This document shows, one piece after another, positions 7,559 through 15,975 of a stretch of 64,000 bases of DNA. Numbering within the stretch: the first letter of the stretch is position 1; every line of letters starts with the position of its first letter. Source of the stretch: Arcanobacterium ihumii (GTDB lineage Bacteria; Actinomycetota; Actinomycetes; Actinomycetales; Actinomycetaceae); contig NZ_UWOS01000002.1 in assembly GCF_900604515.1 (NCBI RefSeq), positions 248,001-312,000 on the forward strand, read 5' to 3'. Under the pieces are notes generated by a model. That model was not told the DNA's origin. It worked only from the letters and a program-made list of their open reading frames with translations, and searched no databases. The translations under genes and the position numbers were made by a program.

Positions 7559-9295
7559 ATGTCTGAACCCATAAAGATGCCCGCACTGGGCGAATCTGTT
7601 ACCGAAGGTACCGTAACCACCTGGCTTAAGGAAGTCGGCGACACTGTTGAAGCTGATGAACCTATTCTCGAAGTGTCAACCGATAAGGTAGACACCGAAG
7701 TTCCAGCTCCCGCAGCAGGCGTTCTCGAGAAGATCGAAGTCGGCGAAGATGAAACTGTTGAAGTCGGAACCGTTCTTGGATATATCGGCGACGGATCGTC
7801 GTCGAACTCCAGCTCAGATGACTCTTCCAAGGAAGAAGAGAAGACTGAAGAACCAGAAGAAAAGAATGAAGAGCAGCCAAAAGAATCCGCTGAGCCTTCT
7901 CAATCTTCAGGCGATTCTTCGGATGCAGTCGAAGTAAAGATGCCTGCCCTCGGCGAATCTGTTACCGAAGGTACCGTAACCACCTGGCTTAAGGAAGTCG
8001 GCGACGCCGTCGAAGAAGATGAGCCGATCCTCGAAGTTTCGACCGATAAGGTAGACACCGAAGTTCCAGCTCCCGCAGCAGGTGTTATCACCAAGATCAT
8101 CGTGAATGAAGATGAGACTGTTGAAGTCGGTACAGTTTTGGCAATTATTGGTGGCGAATCTGACGGTAGCGCTGCAGAAGAGCCAAAGAAGGAAGAACCA
8201 CAGGCTGAGGAAACAATGCAAGCGGAAGAACCAGAAGCCAAGGAAGAGCCAAAGGAAGAAGCTAAGCCAGCTCCGGCTGCTGCACCAGCCCCACAGGCTT
8301 CGGCTCCATCGGAAACTGTTTCTTCCGACTCAGCTTACGTCACACCGATCGTTCGTAAGCTCGCGAAAGACCTTGGCGTTGATCTCGGTTCCGTAAAGGG
8401 ATCCGGCGTCGGCGGACGTGTTCGTCGCCAGGATGTTGAGGCAGCAGCAGAAGCCGCCAAGGCCGCAGCATCTGCAGTGGCTTCGACACCTGCTGCAGCA
8501 CCAGCTCCAGTTGCCGCAGCACCTGCTGGTGGTTCGGTTAAGGCTCAAATGGCTGAGAAGGCAGTCCAGGCTTCTAGCAAGCGTGGAACCCGCCAGAAGA
8601 TGAACGGTCTTCGTAAGACGATTGCTAAGCGCATGGTTGAGTCTCTGCAGACTTCTGCCCAGCTCACGACTGTTATGGAAGTTGACGTTACACGTATCGT
8701 TGCATTACGTGCACAGGCAAAGAACGCTTTCGTAGCACGCGAAGGCGTAAAGCTGACCTACTTGCCATTCTTCATCAAGGCAGCAACTGAAGCCCTCAAG
8801 GCTCACCCAATTATCAACAGCTCGGTAGAAGGTAGCGAAATCGTTTACCACAACGTCGAGCACGTTGGTATTGCGGTGGACACCGAGAAGGGTCTGTTCG
8901 TTCCAGTTATTAAGAACGCAGGCGATCTTAATATCGCCGGTATTTCTAAGGCTGTTGGCGATCTTGCTGCTCGTACTCGCGATGGAAAGATTGGCGCCGA
9001 CGAAATGGCTGGTTCGACCTTCACGATTACCAATACTGGTTCCATCGGAGCTATCTTTGATACCCCGATCATTAACCAGCCAAACGTTGCAATCATGGGA
9101 ACTGGCGCGATCTTTAAGGCTCCAGGCGTAGTCAAGGATCAAGACGGAAACGAAGTAATTTCGATTCGTTCGAAGTGCTACCTCTCCATTTCCTACGACC
9201 ACCGTATCGTTGACGGCGCAGACGCTTCACGCTTCTTACGCGACGTTAAGGCTCGTCTCGAAGAAGGCGACTTTGGAGCAGAAATCGGTCTGTAG
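7559..9295 (+). CDS. sucB: E2 dihydrolipoamide acyltransferase with two lipoyl domains
   Basis: A 578-residue core subunit of a 2-oxoacid dehydrogenase complex. Order of domains: lipoyl 1 (about 3-78, Lys43), acidic/Ser-rich linker, lipoyl 2 (about 124-199, Lys164), Glu/Pro/Ala linker, peripheral-subunit-binding domain (about 260-300), a second Ala/Pro linker, and the catalytic domain with HRIVD (His548, Asp552). Actinobacterial members annotated SucB/DlaT act as E2 for pyruvate dehydrogenase and, where present, for 2-oxoglutarate dehydrogenase. AceE is in this window and no sucA is, so a pyruvate role is favoured. The two lipoyl domains share long stretches identical in DNA (see findings). 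RBS: GGGAGAG. Confidence 0.92.
   Translation: MSEPIKMPALGESVTEGTVTTWLKEVGDTVEADEPILEVSTDKVDTEVPAPAAGVLEKIEVGEDETVEVGTVLGYIGDGSSSNSSSDDSSKEEEKTEEPEEKNEEQPKESAEPSQSSGDSSDAVEVKMPALGESVTEGTVTTWLKEVGDAVEEDEPILEVSTDKVDTEVPAPAAGVITKIIVNEDETVEVGTVLAIIGGESDGSAAEEPKKEEPQAEETMQAEEPEAKEEPKEEAKPAPAAAPAPQASAPSETVSSDSAYVTPIVRKLAKDLGVDLGSVKGSGVGGRVRRQDVEAAAEAAKAAASAVASTPAAAPAPVAAAPAGGSVKAQMAEKAVQASSKRGTRQKMNGLRKTIAKRMVESLQTSAQLTTVMEVDVTRIVALRAQAKNAFVAREGVKLTYLPFFIKAATEALKAHPIINSSVEGSEIVYHNVEHVGIAVDTEKGLFVPVIKNAGDLNIAGISKAVGDLAARTRDGKIGADEMAGSTFTITNTGSIGAIFDTPIINQPNVAIMGTGAIFKAPGVVKDQDGNEVISIRSKCYLSISYDHRIVDGADASRFLRDVKARLEEGDFGAEIGL
7589..8082 (+). repeat. Near-identical DNA repeat encoding the two lipoyl domains
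   Basis: Two copies offset by 363 bases. Stretches 7589-7642 and 7952-8005 are identical over 54 bases, and 7679-7719 and 8042-8082 over 41 bases, synonymous positions included. Confidence 0.9.
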
Positions 9296-9333
9296 ATACA
9301 ACATTAGTTATTAATTAGACCGATCCCTAACTG

Positions 9334-9373
9334 AGTCTTGGTGTGTAAAGGATAACCTTTACACACCAAGACT
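9334..9373 (+). terminator. Terminator of the lpd-E2 operon
   Basis: A perfect 18-bp stem (9334-9351 with 9356-9373) with an ATAA loop, followed by ATTTTTA. It lies 38 bases after the E2 stop. Confidence 0.9.
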
Positions 9374-9422
9374 ATTTTTAAGCTATAGTAGGATAGTTTG
9401 GCACTTAACAGGTTAGGAAATT

Positions 9423-10634
9423 GTGAAAAGAAAATTGGACCTTGGGTCTAAATTAGGAAGTTATAGAGATCTTCCACAGCTTACCAGTGGTTTATACCTT
9501 TTAATTTCATTCATCGGACGACTACCTACTTCGATGAATGTAATCGGAGTATTAACGCTTGTTACAGTGACCACTGGTTCAGTTGCCAATGCTGCTATTG
9601 TCTCCGCTGCACAAGCAATTGCGACAGGAATTGGCAATCCAATCATTGGCAGGCTGACCGATAAATATGGTCAGAAATACCCGCTTTTATATATTGCACC
9701 GGTGAGCGTACTGTCACTGGTTGGATTCGTCGTCGCTGCTATTCTTGCCGCGCCACTGTGGCTCCTGGCAGTCCTATGCGCACTTATTGGTTTAACAACC
9801 TCGCCTATAGGCGCACTTGCACGTATCCGCTGGTATTCACTTTCAAAAACTCCCCCACAGCTTGCTGCCGCATTATCGTTTGAATCCACGATTGATGAGA
9901 TGTCTTTCGTGTTAGGACCAGCAGCTGTCGGTCTCATGGCAGCCCTCATTCATCCTGCTGCACCTCTAGTTGTCACTGCATGCATCGTCGTAACTTGTGT
10001 AGTTCCATTTGCACTCTCACGCTTCAGTGTAGGTGCATCTTCGAGCGAAGAAATCGCAAATTCCCCGAAGATGGGATATGTAATGCGAAAAGTTATTGTT
10101 CCGCTCGGCGCGATGGCAACACTCGGAATGTTCTTCGGCGCAATGCAGACGTCGGTAACAGGATATGCAAACTACACCGGTGAACCCGGTAAGGGCGGAA
10201 TTATCTACGCGGCTCTTGGTCTTGGATCTGCACTTACCGCCCTTGGCGCAGTAATGATTCCGGAGAAAATTTCGCAAGCGAAACGCATCATCGTAGCTGG
10301 AATTGCGATTGGCTTTGGCGCTTTCTTATGTTCCCTTGCTTTCTCGGACTGGACGCTTGCATTTCTTATGTTCATCAACGGTTTGGCAATCGGCCCAGCG
10401 TCGGTAGCGATTTTTACTTTAGCTGGGCGCCTCGCACCTCCAGGAGGAAGCGCTGTCGCAGTGACTGCACTAGGATCCATGAATGTCGTCGGCGTTTCGC
10501 TTTCCTCAACAATTGCTGGAACTCTTCTCGAGATCCATCTCCCCTACGGTTTCTATGTTGCCGCAGTTTCTGCACTCCTCATGACGTTTGTTACGCTGTT
10601 TACTGTAAAGGTTAAAACCTCAAGTGAAACGTGA
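9423..10634 (+). CDS. Major facilitator superfamily transporter
   Basis: A 403-residue inner-membrane carrier with about twelve hydrophobic helices. The loop between helices 2 and 3 holds the MFS motif A-like sequence GRLTDKYGQKYP. Conserved actinobacterial relatives are annotated as multidrug or unknown MFS permeases; the substrate cannot be inferred. The GTG at 9423 follows TAGGAAA. It has its own transcription unit after the lpd-E2 terminator and runs toward the DUF4191 gene about 70 bases downstream. Confident as a transporter, not in specificity. Confidence 0.85.
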   Translation: MKRKLDLGSKLGSYRDLPQLTSGLYLLISFIGRLPTSMNVIGVLTLVTVTTGSVANAAIVSAAQAIATGIGNPIIGRLTDKYGQKYPLLYIAPVSVLSLVGFVVAAILAAPLWLLAVLCALIGLTTSPIGALARIRWYSLSKTPPQLAAALSFESTIDEMSFVLGPAAVGLMAALIHPAAPLVVTACIVVTCVVPFALSRFSVGASSSEEIANSPKMGYVMRKVIVPLGAMATLGMFFGAMQTSVTGYANYTGEPGKGGIIYAALGLGSALTALGAVMIPEKISQAKRIIVAGIAIGFGAFLCSLAFSDWTLAFLMFINGLAIGPASVAIFTLAGRLAPPGGSAVAVTALGSMNVVGVSLSSTIAGTLLEIHLPYGFYVAAVSALLMTFVTLFTVKVKTSSET

Positions 10635-10703
10635 TTACCCCATTTGGTGGCTAAATCTAAATCAATTAGAATTCGTTTACGAAACCTAAGTGAAGGAATA
10701 TCA

Positions 10704-11414
10704 ATGGCTAAAGACGAATCGACTACTAAGAAGCCTAAGAAGGCAAAGAAGAAACGCTGGTATTCGTACCTTGCTGACGCATACAAGGTTTCCTCGAAGA
10801 GTTTTTCGTGGACCCCATATGCCGTATTCGGTTCCCTGCTAGGCATTCTTGTTCTTGGCGTCGTCATCGGTTTAGTAACGGGCAAAGTAATTCTCTGGTC
10901 AATCATGGGCCTCTTGTTTGGAGCTACAGTTTCACTGTTGGTATTGACCCAGCTCGTGAAGAAAGCCTCATATATGCAAATTGACGGCATGCCAGGTGCT
11001 GTAGCCGCAGTTCTTGATCAAATCAAGCGTGGTTGGTCAATTAGTGCCGAACCGGTTCGCTTTAATCCTCGCACTCAAGATATGGTTTTCCGTGCAGTTG
11101 GACGACCTGGAGTTGTGCTTGTTTCTGAAGGACCGAACCACCGTGTACAGAAGCTAATTAATGAAGAGCGCCAGTGGATTAAGCGCGTTGCTCCAACTGC
11201 CCCTGTTCACGTAATTAAGGTTGGACACGATGATGGTCAGGTACGACTCGAGAAACTCCAGCGAGCCCTCCAGCGTCTACCAAAGTCAATTTCTAACCAG
11301 GAAATCGCAGCGCTTACTGTTCGTTTCGATGCCGTTAAACCTTCCGCACTTCCCATTCCCAAGGGGATTGATCCAACAAAGGCTCGCGCAAACCGTCGCG
11401 CTATGCGGGGCTGA
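10704..11414 (+). CDS. DUF4191-family membrane protein
   Basis: A 236-residue protein with a lysine-rich N-terminus, two hydrophobic helices (about 38-57 and 66-85) and a soluble C-terminal region containing GRPGVVLVSEGPNHRVQKL. The ATG at 10704 has AAGGA seven bases upstream and is preferred over an in-frame GTG further upstream. The family (M. tuberculosis Rv2219) is of unknown function and usually lies just before glnA1, as here. The stop is followed by the terminator at 11479-11515. Confidence 0.83.
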   Translation: MAKDESTTKKPKKAKKKRWYSYLADAYKVSSKSFSWTPYAVFGSLLGILVLGVVIGLVTGKVILWSIMGLLFGATVSLLVLTQLVKKASYMQIDGMPGAVAAVLDQIKRGWSISAEPVRFNPRTQDMVFRAVGRPGVVLVSEGPNHRVQKLINEERQWIKRVAPTAPVHVIKVGHDDGQVRLEKLQRALQRLPKSISNQEIAALTVRFDAVKPSALPIPKGIDPTKARANRRAMRG

Positions 11415-11478
11415 GTCTAAAATGTGAGGTAGGAGATAATTTATACAGTATTTGATCTTACTTTTCTTATATTTTGAG

Positions 11479-11515
11479 ATGTGGCGGGCTGATTCTATTC
11501 ATCAGCCCGCCACAT
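11479..11515 (+). terminator. Terminator between DUF4191 gene and glnA1
   Basis: A perfect 15-bp stem (11479-11493 with 11501-11515), loop TCTATTC, followed by TCGCTTTTATTA. It isolates glnA1 as a separate transcription unit. Confidence 0.88.
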
Positions 11516-11546
11516 TCGCTTTTATTATTCGATTTTTCTTAGACTT

Positions 11547-11570
11547 GTGACTGTGACCGTTAGTAACGGT
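11547..11570. promoter_or_regulatory. Possible nitrogen-regulator site ahead of glnA1
   Basis: GTGAC at 11547 and 11553 and GTAAC at 11563, the last inside a 7-1-7 palindrome (11556-11570, ACCGTTA/TAACGGT). GTnAC units are the building blocks of GlnR boxes in actinobacteria, though the spacing here is not canonical. It lies 43 bases before the glnA1 start. Inference only. Confidence 0.35.
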
Positions 11571-11612
11571 TTTTACGTGGATCATTAGATCCCCCTTCAG
11601 TGAGGAGTAAAC

Positions 11613-13037
11613 GTGTTTTCAAGCGTTGAAGAAGCAATTAAGTTCATTTCTGACGAAGAAATTGAATTTGTAGATATTAGGTTCTGCGACCTCCCTGGTG
11701 TTATGCAACATTTCACCATTCCAATTAATGCGTTCAGCGAAGAAAATCTGACCGAAGGACTGATGTTTGATGGTTCTTCAATTCGCGGTTTCACCCAAAT
11801 TCACGAATCAGATATGAAGCTTGTGCCTGATCTTGACACCGCATTCGTCGATCCTTTTAGAGAACATAAGACGCTCGTCATCAATTTCTCCGTTATTGAT
11901 CCATTCACCGGAGAAACCTACCGACGAGATCCACGTAATATTGCACGTCGCGCAGAAGAATACTTAAAGTCGACCGGTATTGCCGATACCGCTTACATTG
12001 GGGCAGAGGCTGAATTCTATATCTTCGATGAAATTCGATTCGGCGACGAACCACGTGGTTCGTTCTACCAACTCGATTCCAAGGAAGCCTGGTGGAACAC
12101 CTCAAGAGAAGAAGAAGGCGGAAACCTCGGATACAAAACGCGTATCAAGGGCGGATACTTCCCGGTCTCGCCTAACGACCAGATGGCAGATCTGCGCGAC
12201 AAAATGACCGCTACCTGCCAACAGGTTGGATTAAACATCGAACGGGCTCACCATGAAGTTGGAACTGGCGGACAGCAAGAAATTAACTACACATTTAACA
12301 CATTGCTCGCCGCAGCAGACGACATGATGAAATTTAAGTACGTAATCAAGAACGTCGCTTTCCAAAACGGGAAGACAGCCACCTTTATGCCCAAGCCACT
12401 CTTCGGCGATAACGGCTCCGGTATGCACTGCCACCTATCCCTTTGGAAGGATGGCGCTCCACTATTCTATGATGAGAAGGGCTACGGCGGACTCTCTGAC
12501 CTAGCACGTTGGTTCGTGGGTGGTCTCCTCCACCACGCACCTTCGCTACTCGCTTTCACTAACCCGTCGATCAATTCCTTCCATCGTTTGGTCCCAGGCT
12601 TCGAAGCACCGGTGAACCTCGTCTATTCGGCACGTAACCGTTCTGCTTGTATTCGAATTCCTGTTACCGGCAACTCGGCAAAGGCAAAGCGTGTTGAATA
12701 CCGAGTTCCTGATCCATCAGCAAACCCATACTTGGCATTTGCAGCCCAAATCATGGCGGGCCTTGACGGTATCAAGAACCGCATCGAGCCTTCGGATCCA
12801 ATCGATAAAGACCTTTACGAGCTTCCGCCAGAAGAACACTCCCAGATTGCGCAGCTTCCTGAATCACTCGAAGACGCTCTTCGTGCTCTCGAAGCAGATC
12901 ATGACTACTTGACCGAAGGCGACGTATTCACGGAAGATCTGATCGAAACCTGGATCTCCTACAAGCGCGAAAAGGAAATTGACCCACTTCGTCAGCGTCC
13001 TCATCCATACGAATTTGCGCTCTACTACGATCTGTAA
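11613..13037 (+). CDS. glnA1: Glutamine synthetase type I (adenylylatable)
   Basis: A 474-residue enzyme making glutamine from glutamate, ammonia and ATP, acting as a dodecamer in the cytosol. The N-terminal beta-grasp region (FDGSSIRGF) and the catalytic domain signatures (EAEFYIFD, metal and ATP segments around [27 protein letters not shown]) are all present. The C-terminal loop [11 protein letters not shown] carries Tyr402, the residue modified by GlnE, and glnE lies 3 kb downstream. GTG start at 11613 with GAGGAG upstream. Followed by a terminator. Confidence 0.97.
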   Translation: MFSSVEEAIKFISDEEIEFVDIRFCDLPGVMQHFTIPINAFSEENLTEGLMFDGSSIRGFTQIHESDMKLVPDLDTAFVDPFREHKTLVINFSVIDPFTGETYRRDPRNIARRAEEYLKSTGIADTAYIGAEAEFYIFDEIRFGDEPRGSFYQLDSKEAWWNTSREEEGGNLGYKTRIKGGYFPVSPNDQMADLRDKMTATCQQVGLNIERAHHEVGTGGQQEINYTFNTLLAAADDMMKFKYVIKNVAFQNGKTATFMPKPLFGDNGSGMHCHLSLWKDGAPLFYDEKGYGGLSDLARWFVGGLLHHAPSLLAFTNPSINSFHRLVPGFEAPVNLVYSARNRSACIRIPVTGNSAKAKRVEYRVPDPSANPYLAFAAQIMAGLDGIKNRIEPSDPIDKDLYELPPEEHSQIAQLPESLEDALRALEADHDYLTEGDVFTEDLIETWISYKREKEIDPLRQRPHPYEFALYYDL

Positions 13038-13061
13038 AGCCGACCGAAATAAAATACACCG

Positions 13062-13098
13062 AATGGGTGGTTCGCATTTCTTATGCGAACCACCCATT
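13062..13098 (+). terminator. Terminator of glnA1
   Basis: A perfect 16-bp stem (13062-13077 with 13083-13098) with a TTCTT loop, 24 bases after the glnA1 stop. Confidence 0.88.
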
Positions 13099-13206
13099 TC
13101 TATCCAAAATATGGGACGAGACCGACTGCACAATTAAAATAATTTACATATCTATGCGTTAGTGTGTATATTATTTAATACAATCCAAACAACCTTAGGA
13201 GTCAAA

Positions 13207-14112
13207 ATGCGTCGGAAACCATTTGCAGCCGTCTGTTTATCGATCGCTCTGGCACTTTCTGCCTGCGGTGCGGAAGAATCGAAATCTGGATCCGGCGAAT
13301 CCCGAGGAAGCGAGATTACCTCAGCTGACTTAAGCAAGGTAGAAAAAGTAGATTCCATTGCAGCGATGGTTCCAGAAGCCGTTAAGAGCGATGGAACGCT
13401 TACCGTAGGAAACAACATTTACTATGCACCTGCAGAGTTCTATGGCAGCGATGGAAAGACAGCCCAGGGTTATGACATTGACCTTACGAACGCTCTTGCC
13501 AAGGTCATGGGTCTCAAAGCCGATATTCAGCAGGCTGAATTTGCCGCGATTATTCCAGCCATTGGTTCTAAATACGAACTTGGCGTTGCAAACTTCTCGA
13601 TTAACCAGGAACGAATCGCAACCGTCAACATGATCGAATACCTCCGCGTCGGATCATCTTGGTCCGTCCAAAAGGGCAACCCTAAAAAGTTTGATCCAAA
13701 GAACCCCTGCGGCGCAATCGTCGGCGTCCAAACAGGTACAATTCAGGACGAAGAAATCGATGCTCTTAACGCCAAGTGCCCAGCAGATAAGAAGATCCAA
13801 ATCCAGCGTTACAACGAGCAGTCAGCAGTTACCACCGCTTTAGCAGGAGGTAAGCTCGTAGCAATGTCTAGCGACTCATCAGTTGCCGAATACGCTTCGA
13901 CGATTACCAATGGTTCCACCGAATTAGTTGGCGATCCAGAAAATGTGGCAGGAGTTGGAATCGTCGTTTCCAAGCAAGACGATCAACTCACCAAGGCTAC
14001 TCAGGCAGCACTAAAGTACCTCATTGACAACGGACAACTCAACGAAATCTTTAAGACTTGGGGAATTACAGATGGTATCTCCAAGGACGCAGCGCTCAAC
14101 CCTGCGAACTAA
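13207..14112 (+). CDS. Polar amino acid ABC transporter, substrate-binding lipoprotein
   Basis: A 301-residue family 3 solute-binding protein. The N-terminus is a lipoprotein signal (basic start, hydrophobic core, lipobox LSAC), followed by a Ser/Gly linker. The mature part shows the family pattern (GTLTVGNNIYYAPAEF, GYDIDLTNALAKVMGLKADI, and a late GVGIVVSK region). ATG at 13207 with TAGGAG upstream. First gene of a three-gene importer operon directly downstream of glnA1, which suggests glutamine, glutamate or another nitrogen-rich amino acid; the ligand is not shown by sequence. Confidence 0.92.
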   Translation: MRRKPFAAVCLSIALALSACGAEESKSGSGESRGSEITSADLSKVEKVDSIAAMVPEAVKSDGTLTVGNNIYYAPAEFYGSDGKTAQGYDIDLTNALAKVMGLKADIQQAEFAAIIPAIGSKYELGVANFSINQERIATVNMIEYLRVGSSWSVQKGNPKKFDPKNPCGAIVGVQTGTIQDEEIDALNAKCPADKKIQIQRYNEQSAVTTALAGGKLVAMSSDSSVAEYASTITNGSTELVGDPENVAGVGIVVSKQDDQLTKATQAALKYLIDNGQLNEIFKTWGITDGISKDAALNPAN

Positions 14113-14132
14113 AAAGACTTAGGAACTGAGAA

Positions 14133-15116
14133 ATGAATACCCACACCGAAAAGCCTGAGATTATCAGTGCTGTGCCGGTGCGTCACTATGGTCGTTGGAT
14201 TTCAGCGGCCATAGTCGCGATTATCGCTGCATTGATTATTAATACGCTAATTACAAATCCGAAGTACGAATGGGATGTTGTTTTTGCAACCCTATTCAAG
14301 CCAGAGATATTCCACGCAATCGGCTGGACACTCCTCCTCACAGTAGGATCAATGGTCCTCGGTATCATTATGGCAGTGACGATGGCAATTATGCGTCGCT
14401 CAGAAAATCCAATTCTTCGTTGGGTTGCTACCGTCTACATCTGGTTCTTCCGTGGAACGCCGATTTATACACAGCTCATTTTCTGGGGTCTCATTGGTGT
14501 TCTCTATGAGCAAATTTCAATCGGCATACCATTTACCAACATCAGTCTAATGTCCTTCAAGCCTTATGAAGTATTTGCCTCAATGGACACTACTATGTTT
14601 GTTTGCGCACTGCTTGGACTCGGTTTGAACGAAGGTGCCTACCTTTCCGAAATTGTTCGCTCAGGATTGAACTCGGTTGATCGTGGTCAAGAAGAAGCCG
14701 CGAAGGCACTGGGAATGTCAAACTCTCAGATTTTGCGTCGTATCGTCTTGCCACAGGCAATGCGCGTAATTGTTCCGCCAACCGGCAACGAAACAATTTC
14801 GATGCTCAAGACTACCTCCTTGGTAACTGCCGTACCGTTCACATTGGAACTAACCTATGTAACCAATGCAATTGGGCAATCGAGCTTCAAGCCGATTCCA
14901 TACCTGCTGGTTTCCGCAATTTGGTACCTAGTTATTACCTCTATCCTTATGGTCGGCCAGCACTACCTAGAGCAGTACTTTGGCCGAGGCACTCAAGATA
15001 GTAAGTCCGGATCACAGTCACGTCGCGCAAAACATCGCCAGCGTTCCTCGCGCCAACAAGCGATTAACGCGTCGGCAACCACAAAAGACGATCCATTTAT
15101 CGAATACACTCCGTAG
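14133..15116 (+). CDS. Polar amino acid ABC transporter permease
   Basis: A 327-residue HisM/GlnP-type permease. An extra N-terminal helix (about 20-42) precedes the core, which contains the EAA loop ([20 protein letters not shown]) that docks the ATPase. The last about 40 residues form a basic Ser/Arg/Gln-rich tail not needed for the fold. The start lies 20 bases after the binding-protein stop. It works with the flanking genes; a single permease gene implies a homodimer. Confidence 0.93.
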   Translation: MNTHTEKPEIISAVPVRHYGRWISAAIVAIIAALIINTLITNPKYEWDVVFATLFKPEIFHAIGWTLLLTVGSMVLGIIMAVTMAIMRRSENPILRWVATVYIWFFRGTPIYTQLIFWGLIGVLYEQISIGIPFTNISLMSFKPYEVFASMDTTMFVCALLGLGLNEGAYLSEIVRSGLNSVDRGQEEAAKALGMSNSQILRRIVLPQAMRVIVPPTGNETISMLKTTSLVTAVPFTLELTYVTNAIGQSSFKPIPYLLVSAIWYLVITSILMVGQHYLEQYFGRGTQDSKSGSQSRRAKHRQRSSRQQAINASATTKDDPFIEYTP

Positions 15117-15126
15117 GATAGAACTC

Positions 15127-15909
15127 ATGGCAGAAAACTTTAAAGCTACCGGAAACATGGTTTCGGTTCAGAACGTTCACAAGTTCTTTTCAAACCTGCA
15201 CGTTCTGAAGGGTGTTTCTTTTGAAGTACCAGTTGGAAGCGTTTGCACCATCTTGGGTCCTTCTGGCTCAGGAAAATCAACTATTCTGCGCTGCATCAAT
15301 CAGCTCGAAACCATTCAAGCTGGACGAATCTTCGTTGACAACAAGCTAATGGGATATTCCGATAGAGATGGAAAGCTCTACGAACTTAACCACAAGCAAA
15401 TCGCTCAGCAACGCGCCAAAATTGGAATGGTTTTTCAACGTTTTAACCTCTTCCCTCATATGACAGCCCTCGAGAACGTCATGGAAGCTCCAATTCATGT
15501 ACTCAAAGAAGATAAAGCCGAAGCTAAAGCGAAGGCGATCGAATTGCTCGGTCAAGTTGGTCTAGCTGATCGTATTAACTATTATCCTTCGGAGCTCTCC
15601 GGTGGCCAGCAGCAGAGAGTTGCAATCGCACGCGCTCTTGCAATGAAACCCGATCTGATGCTTTTCGATGAGCCAACGTCAGCACTCGATCCCGAGCTTG
15701 TTGGCGAGGTTTTGAACGTTATGAAGGATCTAGCTCAGCAAGGAATGACGATGATCGTGGTCACCCACGAAATCGGTTTCGCTCGTGAGGTCTCCGACCA
15801 AGTGATTTTGATGGACGAGGGTGTAATCGTTGAGGCCGGAACACCAACAGAGCTTTTCGAAAACCCAACCCATCCTCGTACAAAGGATTTCCTTTCCAAG
15901 GTCCTTTAG
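15127..15909 (+). CDS. Polar amino acid ABC transporter ATPase (GlnQ-like)
   Basis: A 260-residue ATPase energising the importer. Walker [11 protein letters not shown]-loop [15 protein letters not shown], signature LSGGQQQR, Walker [15 protein letters not shown] and the switch THE are intact. The frame is open upstream inside the permease gene, but the ATG at 15127, ten bases after that stop and preceded by AGGAT, gives the expected length. Transcription stops at the hairpin starting at 15925, inside the end of glnE. Confidence 0.94.
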   Translation: MAENFKATGNMVSVQNVHKFFSNLHVLKGVSFEVPVGSVCTILGPSGSGKSTILRCINQLETIQAGRIFVDNKLMGYSDRDGKLYELNHKQIAQQRAKIGMVFQRFNLFPHMTALENVMEAPIHVLKEDKAEAKAKAIELLGQVGLADRINYYPSELSGGQQQRVAIARALAMKPDLMLFDEPTSALDPELVGEVLNVMKDLAQQGMTMIVVTHEIGFAREVSDQVILMDEGVIVEAGTPTELFENPTHPRTKDFLSKVL

Positions 15910-15924
15910 TGAAGACCCCCATAG

Positions 15925-15975
15925 AAAAGTGTGCGAGCTTATCTTTCACCATAGAAGATTTGCTCGCACACTTTT
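15925..15975 (+). terminator. Terminator of the amino acid transporter operon, overlapping the end of glnE
   Basis: A 14-bp perfect stem (15925-15938 with 15962-15975) with an inner 5-bp stem (15941-15945 with 15955-15959), ending in TTTTCTTG. The right arm falls in the last codons of convergent glnE, which ends at 15939. Confidence 0.75.
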
